A DNA stretch of 64,000 nucleotides from VXYL01 sp965116345 (lineage in GTDB: Bacteria; Pseudomonadota; Gammaproteobacteria; Pseudomonadales; Azotimanducaceae), in the NCBI GenBank assembly GCA_965116345.1, contig OZ220680.1:186001-250000 (forward strand), in the 5' to 3' direction. The notes under the pieces are model-generated. The model made no database searches and was not told the origin of the DNA. It saw nothing but the letters and a program-made list of their open reading frames with translations. Numbering within the stretch: the stretch's first letter is position 1; each line of letters starts with the position of its first letter. Position numbers and translations under genes: made by a program. Below, piece after piece: positions 35,629-44,975 of the stretch.

Positions 35629-35694
35629 GGCGGTGGGATGCTCCCGTGGACGGTGCGCGGAAGTCTAAACCCACGCGTCCGATATTTGAGCGCT

Positions 35695-35755
35695 CGCGCG
35701 ACCTGACGGTCGCGTTGGAAGTTTCGCTGCGCGGACTTCCTCGGCGCAAGCCCCT
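35695..35755. repeat. REP-like two-hairpin repeat, second copy at 59972-60042
   Basis: Contains CGCGACC-tga-CGGTCGCG and GAAGT...ACTTC with loop TTCGCTGCGCGG, followed by GGCGCAAGCC. The reverse complement matches the sequence at 59977-60042 (GAAGTCC, GCGAAACTTC, GCGACCGTCAGGTCGCG) with small changes. The same family supplies the target site of the tandem elements at 43.5-60 kb. Confidence 0.7.
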
Positions 35756-35800
35756 GGCGCCGGCGAATCCCGTAGCGCCCCTGCCGCGTACTGGGCGCAC

Positions 35801-36799
35801 CTACAAGAACAGGTTGTACAACCAGGGAAGCCCGAAGGCGAGCACCACGCTGACGACGAGTCCCGAGAGCGCCTTGAGTGCGTCCGACACGACCTTGCCC
35901 ACGGTACCCCGGGTGCTGGTGTCCGCCAGATACAAGGACAGGGCGAATTCGCGGCCGGCGAGGACACCGAGGAACACCCACGTGGTACTCATGGGTATGT
36001 TCAGGTCGGGAGAGATCATCGGCAGCAGGAATTTGAACACCAGCAAGACGATGCCGTAGATGAAGTCGACGATCGTCGCCGCACGGATGTCGGTTGTATC
36101 GGTCTTGCTGGTCACGATCTTCTGAATCTGGCCACCGAAGCGATAGAAGATGTAACCCTGCATGGCGAGCAGCACGACGATGCCGAAGACCAACCAGGAA
36201 ACGGACAGCTGCCGCGGCAGATAGACGAAAATGTTGGCGAGATCCTGGATGAGCCACATGCTCCAGAGGAATCCGGTCGACGACCACTGCAGGACCACCC
36301 AGTAGGTTGGGATGGTGTCGCCCTTTGTTCGGTGGAAGTACTCCGAAGCGCGTCTGAACACGAGGGCGAACAACCCGATGGCCGCGACGAAGGCGACCAG
36401 GTAGCCAAGCGCCGACTTCGTCAGCATCTTCTCGATGTTGCTGGTCTCGCCGCCCGTGACCGCGAATACCGTAAGGACGAGGAACGTCGTGCTCACGGGA
36501 ACGCCGAGGCGGGTCAGAATGAGCAATGCCAGCGGTGGGATGGCGTGGAGCCACGATATTCCGCCTTCCGGCTCCGGAAACTTGTCGAGAAGCCCGTAGG
36601 CGGGATCGCCGTCGTTGAGGAACCAACCGTAGAAGATCACCACCAGCATGATGCTGCCGGCGAACATCCACAGCACCCACCATGGGCGCTGCGCGTTGGA
36701 GGCGAGGAACGTGCCCAGGGTCTGGATCGAGTCGTTGGCCACCACCGAATAGGCGGCCAACAGGAACCCGACGATCATGTAGATCTCTACTAGTGCCAT
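35801..36799 (-). CDS. Membrane permease resembling inorganic phosphate transporter (PiT) family
   Basis: 332 residues, eight to nine membrane helices. VANDSIQTLGTFLAS and GVPVSTTFLVLTVFAVTGG, then a second pair near the C-terminus (NIPMSTTWVFLGVLAGRE), echo the duplicated N-D-S-x-x-x-x-G-T and P-x-S-T-T motifs of PiT phosphate/sulfate symporters. Substrate not certain. ATG 36799 is preferred over an upstream GTG because AGGGGGCGGGA precedes it and the first helix follows directly. Confidence 0.65.
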   Translation of the reverse strand: MALVEIYMIVGFLLAAYSVVANDSIQTLGTFLASNAQRPWWVLWMFAGSIMLVVIFYGWFLNDGDPAYGLLDKFPEPEGGISWLHAIPPLALLILTRLGVPVSTTFLVLTVFAVTGGETSNIEKMLTKSALGYLVAFVAAIGLFALVFRRASEYFHRTKGDTIPTYWVVLQWSSTGFLWSMWLIQDLANIFVYLPRQLSVSWLVFGIVVLLAMQGYIFYRFGGQIQKIVTSKTDTTDIRAATIVDFIYGIVLLVFKFLLPMISPDLNIPMSTTWVFLGVLAGREFALSLYLADTSTRGTVGKVVSDALKALSGLVVSVVLAFGLPWLYNLFL

Positions 36800-36975
36800 G
36801 GCGTTCCCGCCCCCTGATTCGACGCCACCCGCGCCTACGGAAGTTGCCACTCAATTCTAATGATTCGACGCCCGGCCAATAGGGTGGATGAATGTTCCTA
36901 ACAGGATTCGCCGATACTAGCCGCCGCGCAGCGCACCGTTAGAATCGTCGGCTTGGCACCTGCAAGGAGGGTCCT

Positions 36976-37884
36976 GTGCCCAAGCTCGTCAATCTTGGAT
37001 CGTTGTGCATCGACAACGTCTATCGGGTACCCGCGTTGACCGGCCCCGGTGAGACCGTCGCCAGCGTCTCCTACGAGGTCTTTCCGGGTGGCAAGGGGCT
37101 GAACCAGTCGATCGCCGCCGCCCGGGCCGGTGCGGAGGTGGTCCACGCGGGTTGCGTGGGCGAGGACGGCGTGTGGCTCAAGGAAACGTTGTCCGCGGAG
37201 GGGGTGGACGTGACCGGCGTCCGGGTCGGGGACACGCCCTCGGGTCACGCGGTGATCCAGGTCAACGACGCGGGCGAGAACGCCATCGTGATCACCGGCG
37301 GCGCGAACCGCGTCCTCGAGGGCGAGCATGTGGACCACGTCCTAGCCCAGGTCGAGTCAGGGGATTGGCTCTTGCTGCAGAACGAGATCAACGATCTGAA
37401 CGACGTGCTGCGGGTCGCCCATGGGCGCCATTGCCGTGTCGCCTTCAACGTCGCCCCCGTGGATGGCCGAGAAGCAGGCTACGACCTCGCCGGTGTGCAC
37501 CTGCTGATCGTCAACGAGATCGAGGCCGCCGCTCTGGCGGGTACGGAGGTTGCAGTCGATGGTGAATGCGCGGAGGTCATCGAGGGCCTGCGGGGCAGGG
37601 CGCCCGAGGCGGACATCGTACTCACCCTTGGCCGCGACGGCTTGATCCACGCGGGGCACGATGGCGTGATCAGGATGGCGGCCTACGACGTGCAGGCCGT
37701 CGACGAGACCGCCGCCGGCGATGCCTTCATCGGTTTCCTCATGGCCGCGGTGATCGGCGGCGAGACCATGGCCCAGGCGTTGCGGATGGGATCGGCTGCC
37801 GGCGCCTTGGCGGTGACCCGTGCAGGTGCCGCCAGTTCCATTCCGTCGCTGGCCGAAGTGCAAACGCTGATCGGTGGAACGTAG
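36976..37884 (+). CDS. PfkB-family carbohydrate kinase, ribokinase-like
   Basis: 302 residues. GSLCIDNVYRVPALTGPGET and the glycine-rich FPGGKGLNQSIAAARAGAEV are ribokinase-type N-terminal motifs; NEIEAAALAG is the substrate-lid region; the catalytic DETAAGDAFIGFLMAA carries the GAGD-equivalent base Asp (AAGD instead of GAGD). Most like ribokinase but the sugar is not determined. GTG start at 36976. Confidence 0.85.
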   Translation: MPKLVNLGSLCIDNVYRVPALTGPGETVASVSYEVFPGGKGLNQSIAAARAGAEVVHAGCVGEDGVWLKETLSAEGVDVTGVRVGDTPSGHAVIQVNDAGENAIVITGGANRVLEGEHVDHVLAQVESGDWLLLQNEINDLNDVLRVAHGRHCRVAFNVAPVDGREAGYDLAGVHLLIVNEIEAAALAGTEVAVDGECAEVIEGLRGRAPEADIVLTLGRDGLIHAGHDGVIRMAAYDVQAVDETAAGDAFIGFLMAAVIGGETMAQALRMGSAAGALAVTRAGAASSIPSLAEVQTLIGGT

Positions 37885-37904
37885 GCCGTCGGCCGCCAAC
37901 GTCG

Positions 37905-38582
37905 TCAGCCCGGGAAAGTCAGCCCGGTCGCCGCCGCGAGTTCCTCGAGCGCCTGGTCCTCGGTGACCACCTTGATCGTGATCATGCCCATCGTGCGGGC
38001 GGGCTTGAGGTTGATGCCGAGATCGTCGAGGAACACGGCGTGATCGGGTGTGACTGCCAGGCGCTCGCAGGCGATCCGGTAGATCGCGGGGTTGGGCTTG
38101 CGCACACCCTCCACGCTCGACTCCACGACGACGTCGAATTGCGCCATGACTTCGGCCACGTGGGCGGTGCGCTCGGTGCCCGCGGCGGCGAGCGGTGTGC
38201 CGGGGTCTTTTGCAGGAGCTTGGCCAGCAACCTGGGCGTTCTTCATGTTGTTGGTGATGCATCCCACCTTGAAGTGCCTTTTGCATTCCGCGAGGGCAAG
38301 GGCCATCCGCGGCCGGAACTCGCCCGACAGCAGGGCGAGGACGTCCTTGCCGGCCACGCTATGGCCCAACGCTTGCGCTTCCCGGCGGAACGCCGCGTCG
38401 AATTCGTCGACGTCGATCGCCGCCGACTCGAACCGCGCCCAGGCGTTGTCCCGGGGATTGGTCGAGTTGACGGTACGGATGAAATCAGCCGGCAGGCCGC
38501 GCTCGGCCTCAAAGCGAGCGAATGCCTCGAACGGACTGCTGGTGAAGACACCGCCAAAGTCCCAAAGAACCGCCTCGATCAA
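37905..38582 (-). CDS. HAD-IA family hydrolase
   Basis: 225 residues. Motif I IEAVLWDFGGVFTSSPF (Asp nucleophile in WDFGGV), motif II ITNN, Lys in RKPNPAIY, and motif IV FLDDLGINLKPARTMGM. Close to the epoxide-hydrolase-N-terminal/ACAD10-like phosphatases. The start is probably TTG 38582, preceded by AGGGGAG 5-6 bp upstream; an open frame continues to 38729 without conserved sequence. Convergent with the kinase. Confidence 0.85.
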   Translation of the reverse strand: MIEAVLWDFGGVFTSSPFEAFARFEAERGLPADFIRTVNSTNPRDNAWARFESAAIDVDEFDAAFRREAQALGHSVAGKDVLALLSGEFRPRMALALAECKRHFKVGCITNNMKNAQVAGQAPAKDPGTPLAAAGTERTAHVAEVMAQFDVVVESSVEGVRKPNPAIYRIACERLAVTPDHAVFLDDLGINLKPARTMGMITIKVVTEDQALEELAAATGLTFPG

Positions 38583-38695
38583 GACTGTCTCCCCTATACA
38601 TGGTGACTTGAATGGTAACCGCTGTCCGCCTGGCGCGTGCGCGTACGCCCCTCGCAATGCCGTGCCGGGACGATGGATAATCCGGCCAGCTTCAT

Positions 38696-39349
38696 TTGGC
38701 GAGGCGACGCGGCTGCGTCGGCGGGTCACTGCTGGAACTTCTACAATCGGGCGGCTGGTTGATGGTCCCGATCACGCTGTGCAGCGTTGCCGCCGTGGCG
38801 ATCTGTCTTGAACGCCTGTGGTCGCTGAACGCAGCCCGGGCAACCCCCGAAACCCTCTTGGATGACCTCCGGCGCGAGATCGCCGGGGGTGATACCGACA
38901 TGGGGACGCTGTGCGGACTTTGCGGGTCGAGCTACCTGGGCGCCATCTTCCTGGCGGGCCTCGAGAGTGCGCCCCGGGGCCGGGAGGCGATGAAGGAGAC
39001 GATGGAGGAGGCGGCCGGTGGCGTGGTCCACGACATGGAACGCTACCTGACGGCGCTTGGCACGATCGCCTCCATCAGTCCGCTGCTGGGGCTGCTGGGC
39101 ACGGTCGTCGGCATGATCCGGGTGTTCACGGCGCTGGTCGAGAAGGGCATTGGCAACCCGGGGGTCTTCGCCGCCGGCATCTCCGAAGCCTTGGTGACCA
39201 CCGCCGTGGGGATCGGCGTGGCCATCCCCGCACTGATCTTCCATCGCTACCTGCAGCGCAAGGTCGAGGACCTCCTGGTGACGATGGAACGTCGTTCGGC
39301 GCACCTGCTGGACCTGGTTCACCCGGTAGCGGACAGGCAACGGTCGTGA
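38696..39349 (+). CDS. exbB: MotA/TolQ/ExbB proton channel family protein
   Basis: 217 residues, three membrane helices (about 20-38, 118-140, 160-182). ExbB-type: LLQSGGWLMVPITLCSVAAV, SISPLLGLLGTVVGMIRVF, GNPGVFAAGISEALVTTAVGIGVAIPAL. Forms the proton channel with ExbD that powers TonB-dependent receptors. The TTG start at 38696 is tentative; family members begin near LLELLQSGGW. The stop overlaps exbD by 4 bp. Confidence 0.9.
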   Translation: MARRRGCVGGSLLELLQSGGWLMVPITLCSVAAVAICLERLWSLNAARATPETLLDDLRREIAGGDTDMGTLCGLCGSSYLGAIFLAGLESAPRGREAMKETMEEAAGGVVHDMERYLTALGTIASISPLLGLLGTVVGMIRVFTALVEKGIGNPGVFAAGISEALVTTAVGIGVAIPALIFHRYLQRKVEDLLVTMERRSAHLLDLVHPVADRQRS

Positions 39350-39801
39350 GGTTCAAACGCCCAGGCCGATCGGCACGTGCCCTGGTCGTGGTGGAGCTCA
39401 CGCCGCTGATCGACGTCGTCTTTCTGCTGCTGATCTTCTTCATGGTGTCGACGACGTTCGCCCGGGAGACTGCACTGGGCATCCGCTTGCCGAATGCCCA
39501 AGCCCATGCCGCGTCCCCGAAACAGGGGGACATCGAGGTGCAGATCGGTGCCGCCGGCGACTACGTGGTTGACGGTCACAGGTTTTCAGGCGACGACGTC
39601 GCGGCACTGCAGACCACTCTCGCGACGGCTGCGGCGCAAACCGACCGATCCGGCGCCACCGTGGTGGTGGCGGCCGACGCGGGGACGCGGCACGATGCGG
39701 TCGTACGGGTCCTCGACGCCGCGCAAAGGGCGGGATTGACCGATGTCAGCATCCTAACCGACAACGCGAACTCCGATGCCGAGGACGAAGATGGCCACTG
39801 A
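39346..39801 (+). CDS. exbD: Biopolymer transporter ExbD
   Basis: 151 residues, one N-terminal membrane helix with the essential Asp in LTPLIDVVFLLLIFFMVSTTF, then a periplasmic domain. Partner of ExbB. GTG start at 39346 overlaps the exbB stop. In this order (exbB-exbD-msbA-lpxK-kdsB) the genes form the cluster seen in Pseudomonas. Confidence 0.93.
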   Translation: MRFKRPGRSARALVVVELTPLIDVVFLLLIFFMVSTTFARETALGIRLPNAQAHAASPKQGDIEVQIGAAGDYVVDGHRFSGDDVAALQTTLATAAAQTDRSGATVVVAADAGTRHDAVVRVLDAAQRAGLTDVSILTDNANSDAEDEDGH

Positions 39802-42706
39802 AGGCGACACCGCGGGCCGTTCCCGAGACTGGCTGATCTACCGCCGTCTGCTCGGCTATATCGCCGATCAGAAACTCTGGTTCCTGCTGGCCATCCTGGG
39901 CTTTCTGCTGGCCGCCGCATGCGAAGGCGGGTTCGCGAAGATCCTTGGCGTGATCGTCGATGTGTTCCGGCAAGCCGATATGCCCTCCGGGGGGAGGGCA
40001 TCGCAGAACAGTGGGGCGGACGCCGCGCTTCCGGGCGTCGGTCTAGGGCTTGCGCAACTCTGGGCTATTCCGGTGGCGATGCTGGCGCTGGCCGTGTTCC
40101 GTGGTCTCGGCTCGGTGGCGGGCGAGTACCTGTTGTCCCGAATCTCGTTTCGTGCCATCTACGCCATCAGGACACAACTCTTCGACCGGCTGCTGGTCAT
40201 GCCGAGCGCGTTCTACGACAAGAGCACGCACGGCCACCTGGTGTCCAGGCTGACGTTCACCGCCGCCCAACTTCGGGACACGACGACGGATGCCCTGAAG
40301 ATCATCGTCCAGGACGGCTTGAAGGTCGTTGTCTACCTCGCCTGGATGCTCTACCTCAGTTGGATGCTGACGGGCATCTTTCTCGTGATCTCGCCCCTGG
40401 TGGGACTCATCGTCCGCTACGCATCGCGCCGCTTCCGGCGCATCAGTTCGCGCATCCAGGACTCCATGGGCGATGTGACCCATGTCGCGGCCGAGGCGGT
40501 ATCGGCCTATCGGGACGTGAGGGTCTACGGAGGCGATGACTACGAACGACAACGGTTCCAGGCGGCCAGCGACACCAACCGGCGGCAGAACCTGAAGATG
40601 ACGGCCACCAAGGCCACCAGCGCGCAGGTGATTCAGCTCCTCGCCGCCGGGGGCCTTGCGGTGCTCGTCGGCCTGCTGCTCCGACCGGAGGTCGCCGGCG
40701 ACATGACGGCGGGGGACGTGATCACCTACATCGGTCTGGCGGGGCTGCTGGCCAACCCGATCAAGCGGCTGTCGGACGTGAACGCTCGCCTGCAACGTGG
40801 ACTGGCGGCCGCCGAGGACATATTCGCGCAGCTCGATCACGAGTCCGAAAGCGACGTGGGTACCCTGGAGGTCGATCGGGTGAAGGGTGCGCTCCGTTTC
40901 GAGAACGTCTCCTTCGGCTACGGTCCGGACAAGCCCGTGCTGCACGATGTCTCGTTCACCATCGAACCCGGGCAGACGGTCGCCCTGGTCGGCCGTTCAG
41001 GTAGCGGCAAGTCCACCTTGGCGAGCCTGATTGCGAGGTTCTACGAACCGGTCGCCGGGCGCATCCTGCTCGATGGCGAACGTCTCGATGCCTACCGCCT
41101 GTCCTGCCTGCGACGCCAGATCGCGTTGGTGCCGCAGCACGTCACGTTGTTCAACGACACGCTGGCCAACAATATCGCCTACGGCGGTCTCATGGATGCC
41201 GACCCCGATGCCGTCGCCACCGCCGTTCGGCGGGCCCATGCGGGCATCTTCATCGACCGCCTGGCCGACGGTCTGCAAACCGTGGTCGGTGACGATGGGG
41301 TCCTGCTTTCCGGCGGCGAACGGCAACGTATCGCCATGGCCAGGGCCCTGTTGAAGGATGCCCCGATCCTGATTCTCGACGAAGCGACCTCGTCGCTGGA
41401 CGCGCACTCCGAACGCCACATCCAGGCTGCGCTGGAGGAGGTCATGCGCGGCCGCACGACCATCGTCATCGCGCACCGCCTATCGACGGTCGAGAAGGCG
41501 GACCAGATCCTGGTGGTGGACGAAGGCCGGATAATGGAGCGCGGCGACCACGCCAGCCTCATGGCGGCGAACGGTGCCTACGCCGACCTCTATCGCACAC
41601 ACTTCGACGACGATGGGAATCGACCGAAAGGGCCGCCCAGGACACCGGCCGCAATCCGAAGGTCGCCTGTCGCGGTGCTGGACCCACTGGTGAGCGCTTG
41701 GTACGACGGTCGTTTCTGGCCGCGCCTGCTGTGGCCGGTCGCGGCGGTCTTCGGTTGGTTCGCAAAGCGGCGGCGGGCTCGGTTCCTGTCCGGCAAGGCG
41801 CCATCCTGGCGGGCCCCGGTGCCGGTGGTCGTAGTCGGCAACGTGACGGCCGGCGGCACGGGCAAGACGCCCCTGGCCATCTGGTTGGCCCATTGGCTCA
41901 AGGGGCGTGGTCTGCGCGTCGGCGTGGTGTCGCGCGGCTACGGGGGGCGCGCGTCGTACCCGTTGGCGGTAACGGCCACCACGCCGGCGTCGGCCTGCGG
42001 TGACGAGGCCGCGATGATCGCGCGGCGCACCGGTTGCCCGGTGGTCGTCGATCCGGATCGGCCTCGTGCCGTTCGCGAGTTGCTGCAGGCTAGCGAGATC
42101 GATGTCGTTGTCGCGGACGATGGACTCCAGCACTACGCCCTCGGGCGCGATCTGGAAATCGCCGTCGTCGATGGCATGCGCGGTGTCGGCAATGGTCTCT
42201 GCCTCCCCGCCGGTCCCTTGCGCGAACCCCTCTCGCGCCTTCGGGAGTGCGACTGGGTCGTGACCAACGGCGCGACCAACGGACTCATACCCGAGGCGAC
42301 GGCCATGAGGGCCGAAGCCAGGGCGATGGTGAACGTCGTAACCGGAGAGCGTCTTGATCCGAAGTGCTTCGTCGATGGGCACGGGGGCGCCGTGATGGCG
42401 GTCGCCGGCGTGGGCAATCCGCGACGATTCGCGGCCACGCTCTCAAGCATCGGCCTAGTGCCGCCGATGCGTACTTTTCCCGACCATCACGAGTTCACCC
42501 TAGCCGACCTCGACGCAGGGGAGGGGACCGCCGTCGTCGTGACCGAGAAGGACGCGGAGAAGATCCGCGCGCTCGAGGGCGTTCCATCGACGTGCTGGTA
42601 TCTCGAGATCGACGTGGCGTTCGACGAGCCCGTGGACGGGTTGCTCGAGGAAATGCTCGCTGAGCGGGGCATTCCCTTGACCGTGCGCGTCGTGTCCGGC
42701 GCGTAA
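39791..42706 (+). CDS. MsbA-LpxK fusion: lipid A export ABC transporter joined to tetraacyldisaccharide 4'-kinase
   Basis: 971 residues in one uninterrupted frame. Residues ~1-610: MsbA, with six membrane helices, Walker A GRSGSGKST (about 401), LSGGERQR signature, Walker B ILILDEATSSLD and H-loop AHRLST. Residues ~630-971: LpxK, with the N-terminal membrane anchor (PRLLWPVAAVFGWFA), P-loop VGNVTAGGTGKTPLAIW, SRGYGG, DDGLQHYALGRDLEI and HHEFT...VVTEKDAEKI. LpxK phosphorylates the lipid A 4' position; MsbA flips the product. The usual two genes are adjacent elsewhere; here no stop separates them. An internal GTG near 41673 could also start a separate LpxK. ATG 39791 overlaps exbD; ATG 39776 is an alternative. 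Confidence 0.9.
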   Translation: MATEGDTAGRSRDWLIYRRLLGYIADQKLWFLLAILGFLLAAACEGGFAKILGVIVDVFRQADMPSGGRASQNSGADAALPGVGLGLAQLWAIPVAMLALAVFRGLGSVAGEYLLSRISFRAIYAIRTQLFDRLLVMPSAFYDKSTHGHLVSRLTFTAAQLRDTTTDALKIIVQDGLKVVVYLAWMLYLSWMLTGIFLVISPLVGLIVRYASRRFRRISSRIQDSMGDVTHVAAEAVSAYRDVRVYGGDDYERQRFQAASDTNRRQNLKMTATKATSAQVIQLLAAGGLAVLVGLLLRPEVAGDMTAGDVITYIGLAGLLANPIKRLSDVNARLQRGLAAAEDIFAQLDHESESDVGTLEVDRVKGALRFENVSFGYGPDKPVLHDVSFTIEPGQTVALVGRSGSGKSTLASLIARFYEPVAGRILLDGERLDAYRLSCLRRQIALVPQHVTLFNDTLANNIAYGGLMDADPDAVATAVRRAHAGIFIDRLADGLQTVVGDDGVLLSGGERQRIAMARALLKDAPILILDEATSSLDAHSERHIQAALEEVMRGRTTIVIAHRLSTVEKADQILVVDEGRIMERGDHASLMAANGAYADLYRTHFDDDGNRPKGPPRTPAAIRRSPVAVLDPLVSAWYDGRFWPRLLWPVAAVFGWFAKRRRARFLSGKAPSWRAPVPVVVVGNVTAGGTGKTPLAIWLAHWLKGRGLRVGVVSRGYGGRASYPLAVTATTPASACGDEAAMIARRTGCPVVVDPDRPRAVRELLQASEIDVVVADDGLQHYALGRDLEIAVVDGMRGVGNGLCLPAGPLREPLSRLRECDWVVTNGATNGLIPEATAMRAEARAMVNVVTGERLDPKCFVDGHGGAVMAVAGVGNPRRFAATLSSIGLVPPMRTFPDHHEFTLADLDAGEGTAVVVTEKDAEKIRALEGVPSTCWYLEIDVAFDEPVDGLLEEMLAERGIPLTVRVVSGA

Positions 42707-42712
42707 CGTCCG

Positions 42713-43462
42713 ATGGGGTATCACGTCGTCATACCTGCCAGATACGGTTCCACGCGTCTGCCTGGCAAGCCGCTTGTCGACATCGCCGGCACGCCGATGG
42801 TCGTGCGGGTCGCCGAGCGGGCATTGGCTTCCGGTGCATCGAGCGTGGTCGTCGCCACCGACGACGGACGGGTCGTGGACGCCGTGGCCGGTTGCGGCGC
42901 GGTGGCGATGCTGACCCGGGACGACCACCCATCGGGTTCGGATCGGGTGATGGAAGTGGCCGAATCGCTGGGTTGGTCCGACGACGAGATCGTCGTCAAC
43001 GTGCAGGGCGACGAGCCGCTGATTCCCTCGGCGGTGATCGATCAGGTGGCCGAGCTGCTCGTCGACAGCCCCTACCGAGTTGGTACGCTTTGCGAGCCGA
43101 TCACGCGTGTGCAGGACGCCTTCGACCCCAACATCGTCAAGGTCGTCGCCAACCGGGCCGGGCGGGCCCTGTATTTCTCGCGCGCCCCCATACCCTGGTC
43201 ACGCGACACGTTTGCCGATGGACGTCCCGCGGAGCTTGGCGATGTCTGGCGGCGTCACATCGGCATCTACGCCTACCGGGTAGATGCCTTGAAATCGTTC
43301 GTCGCGTATCCGCCGAGCCCCATCGAGCGGATCGAGGCCCTGGAACAGTTGCGCCTGCTGGACCACGGCCACGACATCATCGTGGCCGAGGCGGCGGCAC
43401 CGGTGCCCGGTGGCATCGACACCTCGACCGACCTGGACCGCGTCCGGGCCGTTCTCGCCTAG
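42713..43462 (+). CDS. kdsB: 3-deoxy-manno-octulosonate cytidylyltransferase
   Basis: 249 residues. Activates Kdo as CMP-Kdo for lipopolysaccharide core. Motifs VVIPARYGSTRLPGKPL, ATDD, HPSGSDRV, VNVQGDEPLI, RRHIGIYAYR, and LEQLRLLDHG. Starts 6 bp after the fusion gene. In related genomes murB and rne follow closely; here about 16.5 kb of inserted DNA intervenes. Confidence 0.96.
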   Translation: MGYHVVIPARYGSTRLPGKPLVDIAGTPMVVRVAERALASGASSVVVATDDGRVVDAVAGCGAVAMLTRDDHPSGSDRVMEVAESLGWSDDEIVVNVQGDEPLIPSAVIDQVAELLVDSPYRVGTLCEPITRVQDAFDPNIVKVVANRAGRALYFSRAPIPWSRDTFADGRPAELGDVWRRHIGIYAYRVDALKSFVAYPPSPIERIEALEQLRLLDHGHDIIVAEAAAPVPGGIDTSTDLDRVRAVLA

Positions 43463-43500
43463 ACGAGTACCCTGGCCCGTCCGGACAACCCAGGAGCTTG

Positions 43501-43526
43501 CGCCGTACAAGCGTTTGAAGTAGGAC
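43501..43526. repeat. Left junction of element A (att)
   Basis: CGCCGTACAAGCGTTTGAAG continues to TAGGACG. The same sequence (CGCCGTAGAAGCG..., one mismatch) recurs at 53376-53401. The part left of the crossover, GCTTGCGCCGTA, belongs to the REP-like family seen at 12949-12964 and 35735-35752. Sits 38 bp after kdsB and 210 bp before the integrase. Confidence 0.75.
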
Positions 43527-43736
43527 GGTCTGCGTGCATCTGCAACGGTCTGCTCCTCTGGTCGTCCACAAATATCGTTGTTTATCAATCGGATAAGGTC
43601 GTTTTCGACCGTGCAACAACGTGCCATCCAGTGTCATTCGACGCCAACGGTTGCCACCCATCTTTGTGGGACGCGTTGTAAGCCATTTTCGATCATCGTA
43701 TACTGTGTTTCCAGCCAGGAAACGAGTCCCGGTCCC

Positions 43737-44909
43737 ATGCCGAAGCTCAATCGCAACGCCCTGTCCGCTCAAATGGTACGCCACGCCGGCCCCGGCAGCT
43801 ACGTGGACGGCAACGGCCTCATGCTGCGGGTGCGCGATTCCGGCTCCCGTTCCTGGGTGCAGCGCATCATGGTGCATGGACGGCGCATCGACATCGGCCT
43901 CGGCAACGCCGAACTGGTGAGCCTCGCCGATGCGCGGCGGATCGCGGCCGACAACCGCGCCGTGGCGCGCACCGGCGGGGATCCGCGCCGCGCGCACACC
44001 ATCTCCTTCGCGGAAGCCGAGCCCCGTGCCATGGCGGAGAAGGCGGAGACCTGGCGGCGCGGCACGGCCGCTAAGACGGCCCGCGACTGGCGCTCGTCGA
44101 TGGACGCGTACGTGTTGCCCGTCATGGGCACCATGCACGTGGGCGCGGTGGCCACCAGCGATGTGAAGCGGGTGCTGCGTCCGCTGGCGCTGGCCGGCAA
44201 GCACGCCACGGTGCGCCTGGTGGCGGGCCGCATCGTGGCGGTGCTGGAGTGGGCGGAGGTGGAGAACCTGCGCGAGCCCGCCGGCAGCGGGCGGGCGATC
44301 GTGGAGACGGTGATGCGCTCGCTGCCGAAGGCGGCGGCGGTGCGCCACCACCGGGCGCTGCACTTCGACGAAGTGGCGAACGCGCTCGCCAAGGTGGACG
44401 CACACCCGCGCATCGCCCGCGGTCTGCGGCTGGCGCTCCGGTTCGGGGTGCTGACGGCGGCGCGGCAGGCGGAGGTGCGGCGCGCGACCTGGGACGAGTT
44501 CGATGTCGAGGCGGCGGTGTGGACGGTGCCGGAGGGGCACATGAAACGCTACCGGCCGCACCGGGTGCCGCTGTCCACCGGCGCCCTGGCGGTGCTGGAG
44601 GAGGCGCGCGAGACGAACGGCCACGGGGATCTGGCCTTCCCCGGCCCGCGCGGCAGGAAGCTCGGCGCGACGGCGTTGGCGAACGCGCTGCGGAAGGCGG
44701 AGATCAATGGCACGGCACACGGCTTCCGATCGAGTTTCAAGGACTGGGCCCGCCACGAGGGCGTGGACGAACTGCTTTCCGAGTTCGCACTGGCGCACGT
44801 CGAGGGCTCGAAGACCGTGGCGGCCTACGCGCGCGACGATCTCCTCGAGAAGCGGCGGCCCGTCATGCAGGCATGGTCCGACCATCTCGGCGGCGCGCCG
44901 CGAAACTGA
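43737..44909 (+). CDS. Tyrosine-type site-specific integrase (P4-like)
   Basis: 390 residues from ATG 43737. DUF4102-like arm-binding start (YVDGNGLMLRVRDSGSRSW, GLGNAELVSLADARRIA), core-binding domain, catalytic Arg in LTAARQAEVRRATWDE, His-x-x-Arg in AHGFRSSFKDWARHE, His in ALAHVEGSK, Tyr in AAYARDDLLEKRRPVMQ. Complete. About 40% similar by eye to the island 1 integrase, so of the same family but with a different target: the palindromic repeat after kdsB rather than a tRNA. Confidence 0.95.
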   Translation: MPKLNRNALSAQMVRHAGPGSYVDGNGLMLRVRDSGSRSWVQRIMVHGRRIDIGLGNAELVSLADARRIAADNRAVARTGGDPRRAHTISFAEAEPRAMAEKAETWRRGTAAKTARDWRSSMDAYVLPVMGTMHVGAVATSDVKRVLRPLALAGKHATVRLVAGRIVAVLEWAEVENLREPAGSGRAIVETVMRSLPKAAAVRHHRALHFDEVANALAKVDAHPRIARGLRLALRFGVLTAARQAEVRRATWDEFDVEAAVWTVPEGHMKRYRPHRVPLSTGALAVLEEARETNGHGDLAFPGPRGRKLGATALANALRKAEINGTAHGFRSSFKDWARHEGVDELLSEFALAHVEGSKTVAAYARDDLLEKRRPVMQAWSDHLGGAPRN

Positions 44910-44975
44910 CGGTCGCCGCGTGGACGGTGGCGAGGGCAGGCGCGCCCGGGATGCCGACGCCCTGCCGCGGCGCGG

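Noticed and set aside
43377..44885. 502-codon minus-strand frame opposite the integrase
   Set aside because: Antisense to a complete integrase; Arg/His-rich with no family resemblance.
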